Assembly (NCBI GenBank): GCA_024229695.1
Contig: JAAESD010000275.1
Coordinates: 1 to 37,854 of the forward strand
Direction of reading: 5' to 3'
From: a bacterium
GTDB lineage: Bacteria; Krumholzibacteriota; Krumholzibacteriia; LZORAL124-64-63
DNA length: 37,854 bases
Position 1 is the stretch's first letter; every line of letters starts with the position of its first letter. The position numbers were made by a program, and so were the translations under genes. Shown piece by piece: positions 7,098 through 15,247 of this stretch. The notes under the pieces were generated by a model that saw nothing but the letters and a program-made list of their open reading frames with translations, ran no database searches and was not told the origin of the DNA.

Positions 7098-7873
7098 TCA
7101 GGTAATGTCAGTGGTCCAGTGAAGTTGAATTCTTTCAAAGTTTCAACACTTTTGAGACAAGTCATATCAACGCATAGTGGAGTCATTACTATATATCCGT
7201 TGATATTCAGTGTTGCGTCGGTATCCGGTGCCTTGTCCCAGGTCGGGCCACTGCCGGCAATCCAGATATAAGGTTTGCCGCGAGGATCATGTTGTTCAGA
7301 AATAGCATCCTCATAAATTCTGCTGCCAAGCCTGGCTGAACGTAACCCTTGTATTTCACTAATTGGCAAATCAGGAATATTGATATTCAGAAGTGTTCCC
7401 TTAGGCTGAGGATGGTTCATGATTGGCAGAAAACTTGTCTGAATGAACGAGCTACATGTTTCCCAATGTTTTGGTGCCCAATTGTTATTGGACAAAGCAA
7501 AACTTGGAAAGCCAAGGATTGCACCTTCCAGTGCAGCGGCTACTGTTCCAGAATATGTCACATCCTCTCCCATGTTTGCACCATGGTTGATTCCACTAAT
7601 AACAATATCAGGTGGGTCCTCTTTTAGAATATGCTGTGTAGCAATAAGGACGCAGTCAGTTGGAGTTCCGGAAACAGAATATCGATTTGGACCATGTTCA
7701 GCAATTCTTACTGGATCATGAATAGTAAGAGAATGGCTTGAAGCACTTTGCTGATCAAGAGGAGCTACTGTTGTTGTCCGGACATCGGGTATTTTGGATA
7801 GAGCCTCTTCAAGAACAGACAGACCTTTGGCGTTAATTCCGTCATCATTGCTTAGTAGAATGTGCTTCGTCAA
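7094..7873 (-). CDS. surE: 5'/3'-nucleotidase SurE
   Basis: SurE is a metal-dependent phosphatase that removes phosphate from nucleoside monophosphates and is linked to survival in stationary phase. The 259-residue protein has the N-terminal metal site SNDDGINAKG (8-17), the SGTPTDCV stretch and the SGINHGANMGEDVTYSGTV active-site segment. The TTG start overlaps the upstream glycosyltransferase stop (TTGA), with TAGGAG before it. The gene follows acyltransferase and glycosyltransferase genes in one transcript. Confidence 0.96.
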   Translation of the reverse strand: MTKHILLSNDDGINAKGLSVLEEALSKIPDVRTTTVAPLDQQSASSHSLTIHDPVRIAEHGPNRYSVSGTPTDCVLIATQHILKEDPPDIVISGINHGANMGEDVTYSGTVAAALEGAILGFPSFALSNNNWAPKHWETCSSFIQTSFLPIMNHPQPKGTLLNINIPDLPISEIQGLRSARLGSRIYEDAISEQHDPRGKPYIWIAGSGPTWDKAPDTDATLNINGYIVMTPLCVDMTCLKSVETLKEFNFTGPLTLPE

Positions 7874-8562
7874 CTTTTGCTCCTAAAATGTTTGCTGATA
7901 AACAGTTTTCCCATAAGGCGGAAAAATCGCAATGTATCACGAGTTTTATTTATAGAGCTAATCTCGTCTCCATAGACTGTAGTAATTGGGACAGAACCGA
8001 TGGAAGCGCCAGACCAGGCCAATTTTACTAAAATCTCAGATTCGAGATCATAATTAGTTGAATTCAAAACCAGGTTTTCAAGAGAAGTTGCTTTGAACAA
8101 TCGATATCCATTTTGTGAGTCCGGGATCCTAGAACCAGAAACTCCGCTTACAACCCAACTGGTAAATATGTTTGTCACTTTTCGAAGCCACGGCATGTTC
8201 TGGTTGTCATCCATTCTTGTGCCGATTACAACATCGTGATTGTTATCTGAAGCAGACTGAACAAATCGATGCAACTCTTCAGGAAGGTGTTGTCCATCCG
8301 AGTCCATTGTAAAAGCCCAATCGACGTCATTGTTCGCAACAAAATCAAAACCTGTAATAAGTGCAGCACCTTTGCCTTTATTAACGGGGTGTTTGATGAG
8401 CTTGGCATTGTGTAACTCTGCAACTTCAGCCGTATTGTCAGAACTGCCGTCATCGATTACCAGTGGAATAAAATCAGGATGCAAAGCAACAATATCATCA
8501 ATCACCTTGCCCAGGAATCGACCAGCGTTATAAGCAGGCAAAATTACAACTGTTTTACTCAA
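7870..8562 (-). CDS. Family 2 glycosyltransferase, dolichol-phosphate-mannose-synthase-like
   Basis: This 230-residue GT-A glycosyltransferase has VILPAYNAGRFLGKVIDDI at the N-terminus, the DDGSSD nucleotide-binding motif, the DSDGQHLPE metal-binding motif and QNGYRLF further on. These match the DPM1/GtrB-like group, which moves a sugar from a nucleotide donor to a polyprenyl phosphate or to a lipid. There are no C-terminal membrane helices, so it is the short soluble form. The TTG start is 5 bases after GGAGAG and overlaps the acyltransferase end by 8 bases. Coupling to a lipid A-type acyltransferase suggests an envelope lipid or LPS role; the substrate is unknown. Confidence 0.88.
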   Translation of the reverse strand: MSKTVVILPAYNAGRFLGKVIDDIVALHPDFIPLVIDDGSSDNTAEVAELHNAKLIKHPVNKGKGAALITGFDFVANNDVDWAFTMDSDGQHLPEELHRFVQSASDNNHDVVIGTRMDDNQNMPWLRKVTNIFTSWVVSGVSGSRIPDSQNGYRLFKATSLENLVLNSTNYDLESEILVKLAWSGASIGSVPITTVYGDEISSINKTRDTLRFFRLMGKLFISKHFRSKS

Positions 8563-9439
8563 CTAATCTCTCCTTCTTTAAGACAGGTTCAAAAACGGTC
8601 CAGCATTCAGGTCTGGATGCAATGATATCTTCAATGTGTTTAAAACACAATTGTTCAGTTGCTGGATCGTTGTCACAAATATCGATTGGAGAAGAAAAGA
8701 TCAATTGGGAATGAAGGTCACCAGATTGCCTCAGATGTTGCGAAGGAATAATTACGGAGTTTGTTGCTCTGGCGAGTTTGAAATATCCAGTTGGCAGTAC
8801 AGCAGAAGCGCCAAGAATATCGACGGCCTCCCCATGTCCGGTAAAATCTCTGTCCCCAAGCACAGCCAGGTGCCCGCCGGAATTCAAATGCTTGAACAAA
8901 TCCAGTGGGTTTTGGCCGATAGTATAAATATCGATACCCAGTTTCATGCGTGTATTATTGAAGAGATCATTTATGAGCGGATTTGGATGAGGCTGAACAA
9001 TAACCATCAACGGATACCCCATCGCTACGAGTTTAGCAGCGGACAGCTCCCAATTTCCACTATGTGCAGAAAGGTAAATTACACCGCGCTGTTGTTGTTT
9101 GATATGATGTTCCCCGTCAACCGACACTGATTCTATCAGAGCGTCGGGCTTGCCAGCAGACATTGTCAGAAATTCAGCGACAGTTTGACTGAATGCAATA
9201 AATGGATCAAGGGACGAATAGGAAGTATTATTATTGAATTGAGAAATTATGGACAGATTATTGATGACAGCATTTTTTTCATCGGCATGAGTAGCTCTGA
9301 AGTAGCGAGCATTCAAAGTTGATAAGTAGTTGGACATTTCAAGAGACAAGTTGCCAGCCAGAAATTTGCCTGCAAGATACAGATAGTAGCTGAAAATGGT
9401 TTCTTTGCGATGAGAGTGGTTAATTGGGGATCGATTCAT
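8555..9439 (-). CDS. LpxL/HtrB-family lipid A acyltransferase
   Basis: This 294-residue protein belongs to the lysophospholipid acyltransferase superfamily of LpxL/LpxM, which adds a secondary acyl chain to lipid A at the inner membrane. The catalytic HSGNWE (H-x4-E) motif is clear in YLSAHSGNWELS, and the later LGDRDFTGHG stretch fits the family. The N-terminus has a weak hydrophobic segment (about 15-30). The ATG lies only 18 bases after the end of tRNA-Pro, so the tRNA must be cut out of the shared transcript unless the gene has its own promoter. Related enzymes can acylate other glycolipids such as mannosides, so the acceptor is an inference. Confidence 0.87.
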   Translation of the reverse strand: MNRSPINHSHRKETIFSYYLYLAGKFLAGNLSLEMSNYLSTLNARYFRATHADEKNAVINNLSIISQFNNNTSYSSLDPFIAFSQTVAEFLTMSAGKPDALIESVSVDGEHHIKQQQRGVIYLSAHSGNWELSAAKLVAMGYPLMVIVQPHPNPLINDLFNNTRMKLGIDIYTIGQNPLDLFKHLNSGGHLAVLGDRDFTGHGEAVDILGASAVLPTGYFKLARATNSVIIPSQHLRQSGDLHSQLIFSSPIDICDNDPATEQLCFKHIEDIIASRPECWTVFEPVLKKERLVE

Positions 9440-9457
9440 AGCTGTGGAATCTGATTA

Positions 9458-9534
9458 TGGTCGGGGCGGCGGGATTTGAACCCACGACCCCTTGCACCCC
9501 ATGCAAGTACGCTACCGGACTGCGCTACGCCCCG
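9458..9534 (-). tRNA. tRNA-Pro (anticodon GGG)
   Basis: This is a 77-base tRNA with acceptor stem CGGGGCG/CGCCCCG, A73 and an encoded CCA. The anticodon stem CTTGC/GCAAG encloses loop ATGGGGT, giving anticodon GGG for proline codons CCC and CCT. The T arm has GTGGG-TTCAAAT-CCCGC. It lies between merR and the acyltransferase, a position for tRNA-Pro that I associate with deltaproteobacterial genomes. Confidence 0.97.
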
Positions 9535-9561
9535 ACCTTGGCCACAATGTAATACAGTGAG

Positions 9562-9590
9562 ATTATGCAAACAAGTTGCAGAGGAACCAA
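9562..9590 (-). promoter_or_regulatory. Candidate promoter for tRNA-Pro
   Basis: On the - strand TTGGTT (9585-9590), a 17-base spacer and CATAAT (9562-9567, five of six to consensus) would start transcription about 20 bases before the tRNA. The -35 box is weak. The tRNA could equally be read from the upstream gene run. Confidence 0.35.
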
Positions 9591-9595
9591 GGGAT

Positions 9596-9976
9596 CTATT
9601 TGTCTTTGACCGAATCATCGGCACCAAGTTCCTGAACGAGTTTTAGTATTTCAGCAAGTTTCTGCTTTAGTTGATTGTTGTCAGAAGCAGCTGTTGTCTT
9701 ATCAACTAATATAGTTTCTTCATTCCGAAGTTCAGATATTTCGCGCCGACGCATTTTCCTTGCGCCTTCAATCTTATAACCTTGTTCGTGAAGAAGTCGG
9801 CGGATTGCAGTAATTTCTTCTATATCCTTTTTCTGATATGTTCTGGTTCCTGAGCGCGATCTTTTAGGTTTTAAAGTTGGGAACTCGCTTTCCCAATACC
9901 TCAGAACATGGGGTTCTATTCCAGTGTACTCAGCTATTTCGCTGATTGAGTAATACATTTTGTCAGGTAATTCCAT
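9596..9976 (-). CDS. MerR-family transcriptional regulator
   Basis: A 126-residue regulator with an N-terminal MerR winged helix-turn-helix (YYSISEIAEYTGIEPHVLRY, then GTRTYQKKDIEEI) and a short C-terminal helix (about 95-120) that looks like a dimerisation coiled coil. There are no cysteines, so it does not sense metal through thiols like MerR itself. It starts 5 bases after the gpsA stop with an AGGA Shine-Dalgarno. Its target is unknown; the gpsA-merR-tRNA-Pro order is common in related genomes, which suggests a housekeeping role. Confidence 0.93.
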   Translation of the reverse strand: MELPDKMYYSISEIAEYTGIEPHVLRYWESEFPTLKPKRSRSGTRTYQKKDIEEITAIRRLLHEQGYKIEGARKMRRREISELRNEETILVDKTTAASDNNQLKQKLAEILKLVQELGADDSVKDK

Positions 9977-9981
9977 AATTC

Positions 9982-10989
9982 CTATTCAGCTTTCAAAGTT
10001 CGGTCCATCAGATCCTTGATTGCAATCTCAGGATTTTTGCCCTTAAAAAGTACATTGTAAACTTCAGTTGATATTGGAAGTTCCAGCGAGTGTTGGAGGC
10101 TTAATTTAAAAGCAGCTTCCGTCATTACAACGCCTTCAACAATTTGAACAGATTTGTTGAGAATATCATCTGGTGAGATGTTCTCTTTAACGACAGATTC
10201 ACCAAAGTTTCTGTTCCTTGAATGACGACTGGTACATGTTGTGATCATGTCCCCAATCCCAGCTAACCCGTAAAATGTTTCATTTCGTCCGCCAAGAACT
10301 GAACCTAGTTGAGTGAGTTCAGCAATCCCGCGTGTCATCAACGCTCCACGTATATTGTCTCCATAACCGAGGCCATCACAAATACCGGTTGCAATAGCCA
10401 GTACATTTTTGAATGCTGAAGATATTTCAACGCCGATGATGTCGTGGTTGGTATAAACTCTGAAACGATCAGTGCTGAGTTTTTTTTGCCATTGATGCCA
10501 GACTTCACTAGTACCGGCAAGAACCAGAGCAGCAGGTTGATCAAGTCCTACTTCCTCTGCATGACTTGGCCCCAGCAGAGCTCCAACAGGATGAATATTG
10601 CCTGCGTCATCAATTGCAACTTCTTCAGTTATTACTTCGCTCATCCGTTTCAACGTGCTGAGTTCAAGACCTTTGGACATACTGATAACTGGGGCAGCAT
10701 TTTTCAAAGTGCATTTGCATAGTTGAGCAGCTACAGATCGGGTGACCTGACTTGGAGTAACAATAAATATTGCATCAGCATCTGGTGTTGCAGATGCGAG
10801 ATCAAGAGTTGCAGAAATATTGTCAGGCAACTTAATGTCAGGCAGAAAATCGGGATTACAACGCAAGTCGTTAATTGCATTAACCTGGGATTCTTCAATT
10901 CCCCACATCACAACATTATCCCAGTTCTTAGCAAGATGCAGCCCAAATGCGGTCCCCCAACTACCAGTTCCTAGAATGAGTGCATTCAT
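9982..10989 (-). CDS. gpsA: Glycerol-3-phosphate dehydrogenase [NAD(P)+]
   Basis: GpsA reduces dihydroxyacetone phosphate to sn-glycerol-3-phosphate, the backbone for phospholipid synthesis. The 335-residue protein has the Rossmann motif GTGSWGTA (7-14), the SMSKGLE segment, the LGPSHAEEV motif (usual form GPS-A-E) and the catalytic-lysine region SSAFKNVLAIATG. The ATG overlaps the plsY stop by one base (TAATG). Its product is the direct substrate of PlsY, encoded just upstream, so the pair form one pathway unit. Confidence 0.97.
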   Translation of the reverse strand: MNALILGTGSWGTAFGLHLAKNWDNVVMWGIEESQVNAINDLRCNPDFLPDIKLPDNISATLDLASATPDADAIFIVTPSQVTRSVAAQLCKCTLKNAAPVISMSKGLELSTLKRMSEVITEEVAIDDAGNIHPVGALLGPSHAEEVGLDQPAALVLAGTSEVWHQWQKKLSTDRFRVYTNHDIIGVEISSAFKNVLAIATGICDGLGYGDNIRGALMTRGIAELTQLGSVLGGRNETFYGLAGIGDMITTCTSRHSRNRNFGESVVKENISPDDILNKSVQIVEGVVMTEAAFKLSLQHSLELPISTEVYNVLFKGKNPEIAIKDLMDRTLKAE

Positions 10990-11642
10990 TATTTTCCACT
11001 TTCCTCTTTGTCAGGAGCTTTGAGTTTGCTTTCAGACCCGTCTTTCAATCGCCTGATATTTGTTCGATGTTTGAAAACAACCAGGCTGCAAAGGGCGAGA
11101 ATAAACAAGAAGATTGTTAGCGAAAAGTTACCGGTTTTCAGTTGTATAAATAGTGTAGCAAAAGGCATTACACTTACAGCACTGACTGAAGCAAGAGAGA
11201 CAACTCTGGTAAACACCATGACTGCTGCAAATACACCCAGTGAAATTAGTGCCGGATAGAGAGCAAGTACAAGACAGGCACCACATGAAGTCGCAACGCC
11301 TTTGCCGCCTTTGAAACCAGAAAATGGAGAAATAGTGTGACCAAGTACCACAGAAATAGCAGCAAGTAGTAAAATCAGGTCGAGATGAATAATTGGCTCA
11401 TTGCCAGAAAATGAGATGATCAATTGGGCAAGAAGTACTGCACTTGCCCCTTTTCCAATATCCCATGCTAAAATAACTGCGCCCCAAAACGGGCCAAGGT
11501 TTCTGAAAACATTGGTAGCTCCAAGATTGCCACTTCCGCATTTACGCAGATCAATTCCTTTAAGAACTTTCCCGGCAATCAGACTTACTGGAATAGCTCC
11601 CAGCAAGAAAGAAATAACAAGTGAAGCAACTAAATAAGACAT
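10989..11642 (-). CDS. plsY: Glycerol-3-phosphate acyltransferase PlsY
   Basis: PlsY moves an acyl group from acyl-phosphate to glycerol-3-phosphate to make lysophosphatidic acid at the inner membrane. All three family motifs are visible in the 217-residue, five-helix protein: SGNLGATNVFR (37-47), GHTISPFSGFKGGKGVAT (about 100-117) and KHRTNIRRL near 190. A charged tail of about 20 residues follows. A G-rich Shine-Dalgarno sequence lies directly before the ATG. It is 11 bases downstream of der and overlaps gpsA. The acyl-phosphate synthase gene plsX is not in the window. Confidence 0.97.
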   Translation of the reverse strand: MSYLVASLVISFLLGAIPVSLIAGKVLKGIDLRKCGSGNLGATNVFRNLGPFWGAVILAWDIGKGASAVLLAQLIISFSGNEPIIHLDLILLLAAISVVLGHTISPFSGFKGGKGVATSCGACLVLALYPALISLGVFAAVMVFTRVVSLASVSAVSVMPFATLFIQLKTGNFSLTIFLFILALCSLVVFKHRTNIRRLKDGSESKLKAPDKEESGK

Positions 11643-11653
11643 GGTCCCCCCGA

Positions 11654-12964
11654 TTAGTGTTTCTTCATTTTAACGAAGATTCGGTTACCAGTGAATTTGT
11701 AATGTTCTCTTATCTGGTTGTTTATATATCGCAGGTAGTTTCTTGCGAAAAACTTAGGATTGTTTACAGATAAGATAATTACTGGTGGCTCAGTTGAGGC
11801 TTGAGTTGCAAAATAGATTTTACCTGTTCCACCAGATTGGAATCGTGCAGGTTGTCGGGTAGTAATTTGCTCGATAAAGGAATTGAGTTCGCTGGTGTCG
11901 ATCCGTTTTTTTCGATACTCCTGAACATCCCAGACCATTTCCATAATTTTGCCGCTACGTTGTTTTGTAAGTGCTGACAAAGTAAACCACGGTGCGTAAG
12001 GAAGAAATGGGATTTCCTTGCAGAACCTCTCCCACATTCCAAGGTGTGTAGATTGATCTTTCTCTATAAGATCCCACTTGTTAAATGCAACAACAACACC
12101 TTTGCCACTGTTATGAATCAGACCAGCAATTTTTGAATCCTGGGCTACTGGACCGGCTTCAGCATCGACTACTAGTAACGCGATATCACATTGTTCTAAT
12201 GCACGCACAGTTCGCATATTGCTGAAAGCTTCAACAGCTTCATCTACCCGAGACTTTCTCCTCAGCCCAGCTGTGTCAATCAAACGAATTGTATTGCCGT
12301 GCCATTTTATATCGGTGTGAATTGAATCGCGTGTTGTACCTGGTATGTCACTGACAATAGCATCTTGCTTACCAGTAAGAAGATTAAGGATGGTACTTTT
12401 GCCAACATTTGGTCGACCAAGAATGGCAACTTTACAATCACAAGGATGTTCTTCAGTACCTTCTGGGAAGCCAGCCACTACACGGTCCAGCAAGTCTCCA
12501 ATATTGTGACCATGCAGAGCACTGATTGAAAAAGGGTCACCAAGGCCCAGTGAGTTGAACTCGTGAGCAGCGTAATGATGATGTTCTTTCTCGACTTTAT
12601 TTACAGCCACTACAACAGGTTTACCAGTGCGGCGGAGATGTTGAGCAATAGCATCGTCCCAGACGGAAAGTCCACCAGTCACATCGACCAGAAACAGAAC
12701 AACATCTGCCTCATCAATTGAGTCCTTGGCAACTTGCGTTACGACTTTGTCGAATCTGGATACTTCATCGCCAAAAGGAACGATTCCACCAGTATCAAGC
12801 AGATAAAATTGATGACCTGCCCAATCAGTGATTTCCGATATACGATCACGGGTAACACCAGCTGTTTCATGAACAACTGAACGTCGACTTCCTAGAATTC
12901 TATTAAACAATGTAGATTTACCTACATTTGGTCTACCAACAATGACAACTGTCTTGAGTGACAA
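11654..12964 (-). CDS. der: Ribosome-assembly GTPase Der
   Basis: Der (EngA) has two tandem GTPase domains and a C-terminal KH-like domain, and helps assemble the 50S subunit. The 436-residue protein shows two G1 motifs (both GRPNVGKS, near 10-17 and 184-191), DTGG and DTAGLRRKSRV as the G3 motifs, NKVE and NKWD as the G4 motifs, and a basic C-terminus ending MKKH. The start is TTG with GGAG 7 bases upstream. A gap of 67 bases separates it from the DUF512 gene. Confidence 0.97.
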   Translation of the reverse strand: MSLKTVVIVGRPNVGKSTLFNRILGSRRSVVHETAGVTRDRISEITDWAGHQFYLLDTGGIVPFGDEVSRFDKVVTQVAKDSIDEADVVLFLVDVTGGLSVWDDAIAQHLRRTGKPVVVAVNKVEKEHHHYAAHEFNSLGLGDPFSISALHGHNIGDLLDRVVAGFPEGTEEHPCDCKVAILGRPNVGKSTILNLLTGKQDAIVSDIPGTTRDSIHTDIKWHGNTIRLIDTAGLRRKSRVDEAVEAFSNMRTVRALEQCDIALLVVDAEAGPVAQDSKIAGLIHNSGKGVVVAFNKWDLIEKDQSTHLGMWERFCKEIPFLPYAPWFTLSALTKQRSGKIMEMVWDVQEYRKKRIDTSELNSFIEQITTRQPARFQSGGTGKIYFATQASTEPPVIILSVNNPKFFARNYLRYINNQIREHYKFTGNRIFVKMKKH

Positions 12965-13031
12965 GGTTCTACTCCTACTTTAGCGGTATTGCGCAACTGC
13001 TTGTAAATCAGTGAGATGTGACTTGGTGAAG

Positions 13032-14327
13032 TTAGCTTATTTTGGCCCAGTAGTCAATCAGTCCTTCTTCATCAGGAACCTGAATATTATGGGCAAATCC
13101 TTGGCGGATATCGTCTATGGTCATGTTGTCCAGAGTCAGATTATCTGAATTGAACATCCTTGGTGGTAGCAGCACAATGCGTTCCCCAGAGAGCTGTGAC
13201 AGGGAGTTACGAATGTCCTGACCGGTCAAGAGCCCGGAAATGGTAACTGAGCTACCATAAAAAGTGTTATCAACTGCAATAATTTCAACTTCTGGCAGCA
13301 ATTGGTTCTGGAATATGTGCTGCATTCTGGTTTCAAAAGCTTGTTTGGCAAGGTGACCAGTGAGAATAGTTATCGGTTTTTCAGGGAGACTATTTTCATT
13401 GCTCAATATCTCGATTTCATCAGACCAGATATCAGCCAGGCTGCTTGTTGTACCGATTCCATTATCAAGCTGTGCAAAATCATCATAATGCTCAAGTGGT
13501 GGAAAGGGCTGCTCGGCTAGAAGGTAAATCTCATCACTTAGATAAACAAAAGAATTGGAGTGTTCCTGTCTACTCTTCTGCTGCCACCTGGAAACTATAG
13601 AAATCGCCTCAGTGGCATCATCTTTTGTAACTGAGGACAAATCTGGTAAACCATCTCGATGTTTTGACAAGCCAACAGGAACCACAGCAAGAGTCTCAAT
13701 GTCAGGACACAATTCGTATAATTCTCTAATGGATTTATCCAGAATCTCGCCATCGTTCCAACCAGGGCAAAGAACAATCTGCGTGTGGATTGTAATTCCA
13801 CCACGAGTTAATTTCTTTAAAACCTCAATGACATCGATTTGTTTTTTGATGCCAAGCATTTTAGTTCGTACATCTATATCAGTGGCATGAACAGAGACAA
13901 AAAGAGGGGTCATTTTCTGCTCAATTACACGGTCCACTCCCCTTTTTCCCAGTGAGGTCAAGGTAATATAATTACCATACAAAAAGCTGAATCGATAATC
14001 TTCATCTTTTACATAGACACTTGAACGCATCCCTTTGGGATTCTGATCGATAAAACAAAACACACATTTACAGGCACAGGTTTTGAATTCCATGGCAGCA
14101 AAGCAAGAAGTTACCTGATCAAGAGCTTGAGGTGCGAGAGAAACTTTGGTTGTCGATCCATCGAGCCTCTGAATTGTGAGGACCATTTTTTTGCCACTCG
14201 GCATGTAGTAATACAAATCAAGCATATCTTCTACAGGATGGTCGTCTACAGCAGCGACAAAGTCACCAATCTGCCAGTCGTGCAATTTATCGAGTGGAGA
14301 AGGAAATGGTTGTATCAGTTGTATCAT
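13032..14327 (-). CDS. PDZ-radical SAM-DUF512 protein
   Basis: A 431-residue protein with a PDZ-like N-terminus (about 15-65), a radical SAM core and a C-terminal DUF512 domain. The cluster motif is CACKCVFCFIDQNPKGM: C84, C88 and C91 fit the CxxxCxxC iron-sulfur site, with extra cysteines at 75 and 86. GNYITLTSLGKRGVDRVIEQ and SVHATD also fit the family. It is found in Firmicutes, cyanobacteria and deltaproteobacteria, and I know of no established reaction for it. The ATG overlaps the miaA stop (ATGA). Placement next to der and miaA suggests a link to RNA modification or ribosome assembly, but that is only context. Confidence 0.93.
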   Translation of the reverse strand: MIQLIQPFPSPLDKLHDWQIGDFVAAVDDHPVEDMLDLYYYMPSGKKMVLTIQRLDGSTTKVSLAPQALDQVTSCFAAMEFKTCACKCVFCFIDQNPKGMRSSVYVKDEDYRFSFLYGNYITLTSLGKRGVDRVIEQKMTPLFVSVHATDIDVRTKMLGIKKQIDVIEVLKKLTRGGITIHTQIVLCPGWNDGEILDKSIRELYELCPDIETLAVVPVGLSKHRDGLPDLSSVTKDDATEAISIVSRWQQKSRQEHSNSFVYLSDEIYLLAEQPFPPLEHYDDFAQLDNGIGTTSSLADIWSDEIEILSNENSLPEKPITILTGHLAKQAFETRMQHIFQNQLLPEVEIIAVDNTFYGSSVTISGLLTGQDIRNSLSQLSGERIVLLPPRMFNSDNLTLDNMTIDDIRQGFAHNIQVPDEEGLIDYWAKIS

Positions 14328-15247
14328 GACTGCTCCAATAGGGCTGTATTGATCAGCTCACTAAATCTGGACAGACTTTCAGAATCATCTGGTGAACAAC
14401 TCAAAAATTGAGATTGTGCTTTAAACCAGGTGATTTGTCGTTTTGCATATTGTCGGGTTACTTCAATAATGCGTTCCGATAAAGAGTCTTTCTTTAACTC
14501 GCTATTGAGAAACATCGTAATTTCACGATAGCCAATAGACCGCAAACCAGGTGAGGCTGCAGAGTGATTTTCCAATAGGCCGGATGTCTCCTCAATCCAT
14601 CCGGATTGAAGCATCACTTCAGTTCTTTGAGCAATTCTTTGATGAAGTTCGCTTCTCTCCCTGTTCAAAAAGAGTAATGGAAATTCAAGACCCAGAGCGG
14701 GGTCAGGTTGCTGGTCGGAGATTAACTGGCTCATAGCTTTGCCGGTTGTATTAAAAATCTCCAGAGCTCTCTGACTACGGTATCTGTCATTGGGATGAAT
14801 ACGGTGATAACTTTCAGAATCGACTTTTTCAAGATTAGTACGGATTTCAGAATCAGACAGATTGTCGAGCTGTTTGCGTACTTCCCCCATATTATCCTGG
14901 GGAATTTCCAATAAACCATTTTGTAGTACAGTTAAATACATTCCCGCGCCACCAACCAGGATTGGCAGTTTTCCTCTGTCTGTAATTTCTTTATGGATGA
15001 TGCAGAAATCATTCCGAAATGCTTGGGCAGAATATGTATCATCCGGGGACAGAAAATCGATGAGATGATGTTTGCATGCATCTTGCTCCAGTTCCGAAGG
15101 TTGAGCTGTACCGATTCGCATTCCTCTATAGATCTGCCTACTGTCCAGTGAGATAACTTCGACAGGAAAACGTTCAGCCAGAGATAATATCAAGCCAGTT
15201 TTGCCCACCGCTGTTGGTCCTGCAATTACTGGACAGATATGTTTCAT
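14324..15247 (-). CDS. miaA: tRNA dimethylallyltransferase MiaA
   Basis: MiaA adds an isopentenyl group to A37 of tRNAs reading codons that start with U. The 307-residue enzyme has the P-loop GPTAVGKT (10-17), the DSRQIYRGMRIGTAQPS motif, LVGGAGMYL, and the tRNA-binding C-terminal part with RQYAKRQITWFKAQ. It starts directly after the mutL stop. Its product is the substrate of MiaB, encoded at 23773-25119, so both steps of the ms2i6A37 modification are present in this window. Confidence 0.97.
   Translation of the reverse strand: MKHICPVIAGPTAVGKTGLILSLAERFPVEVISLDSRQIYRGMRIGTAQPSELEQDACKHHLIDFLSPDDTYSAQAFRNDFCIIHKEITDRGKLPILVGGAGMYLTVLQNGLLEIPQDNMGEVRKQLDNLSDSEIRTNLEKVDSESYHRIHPNDRYRSQRALEIFNTTGKAMSQLISDQQPDPALGLEFPLLFLNRERSELHQRIAQRTEVMLQSGWIEETSGLLENHSAASPGLRSIGYREITMFLNSELKKDSLSERIIEVTRQYAKRQITWFKAQSQFLSCSPDDSESLSRFSELINTALLEQS

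Noticed and set aside
9436..9627. Open reading frame of 63 codons on the - strand
   Set aside because: It runs straight through tRNA-Pro and its flanks, has no Shine-Dalgarno and encodes nothing recognisable.
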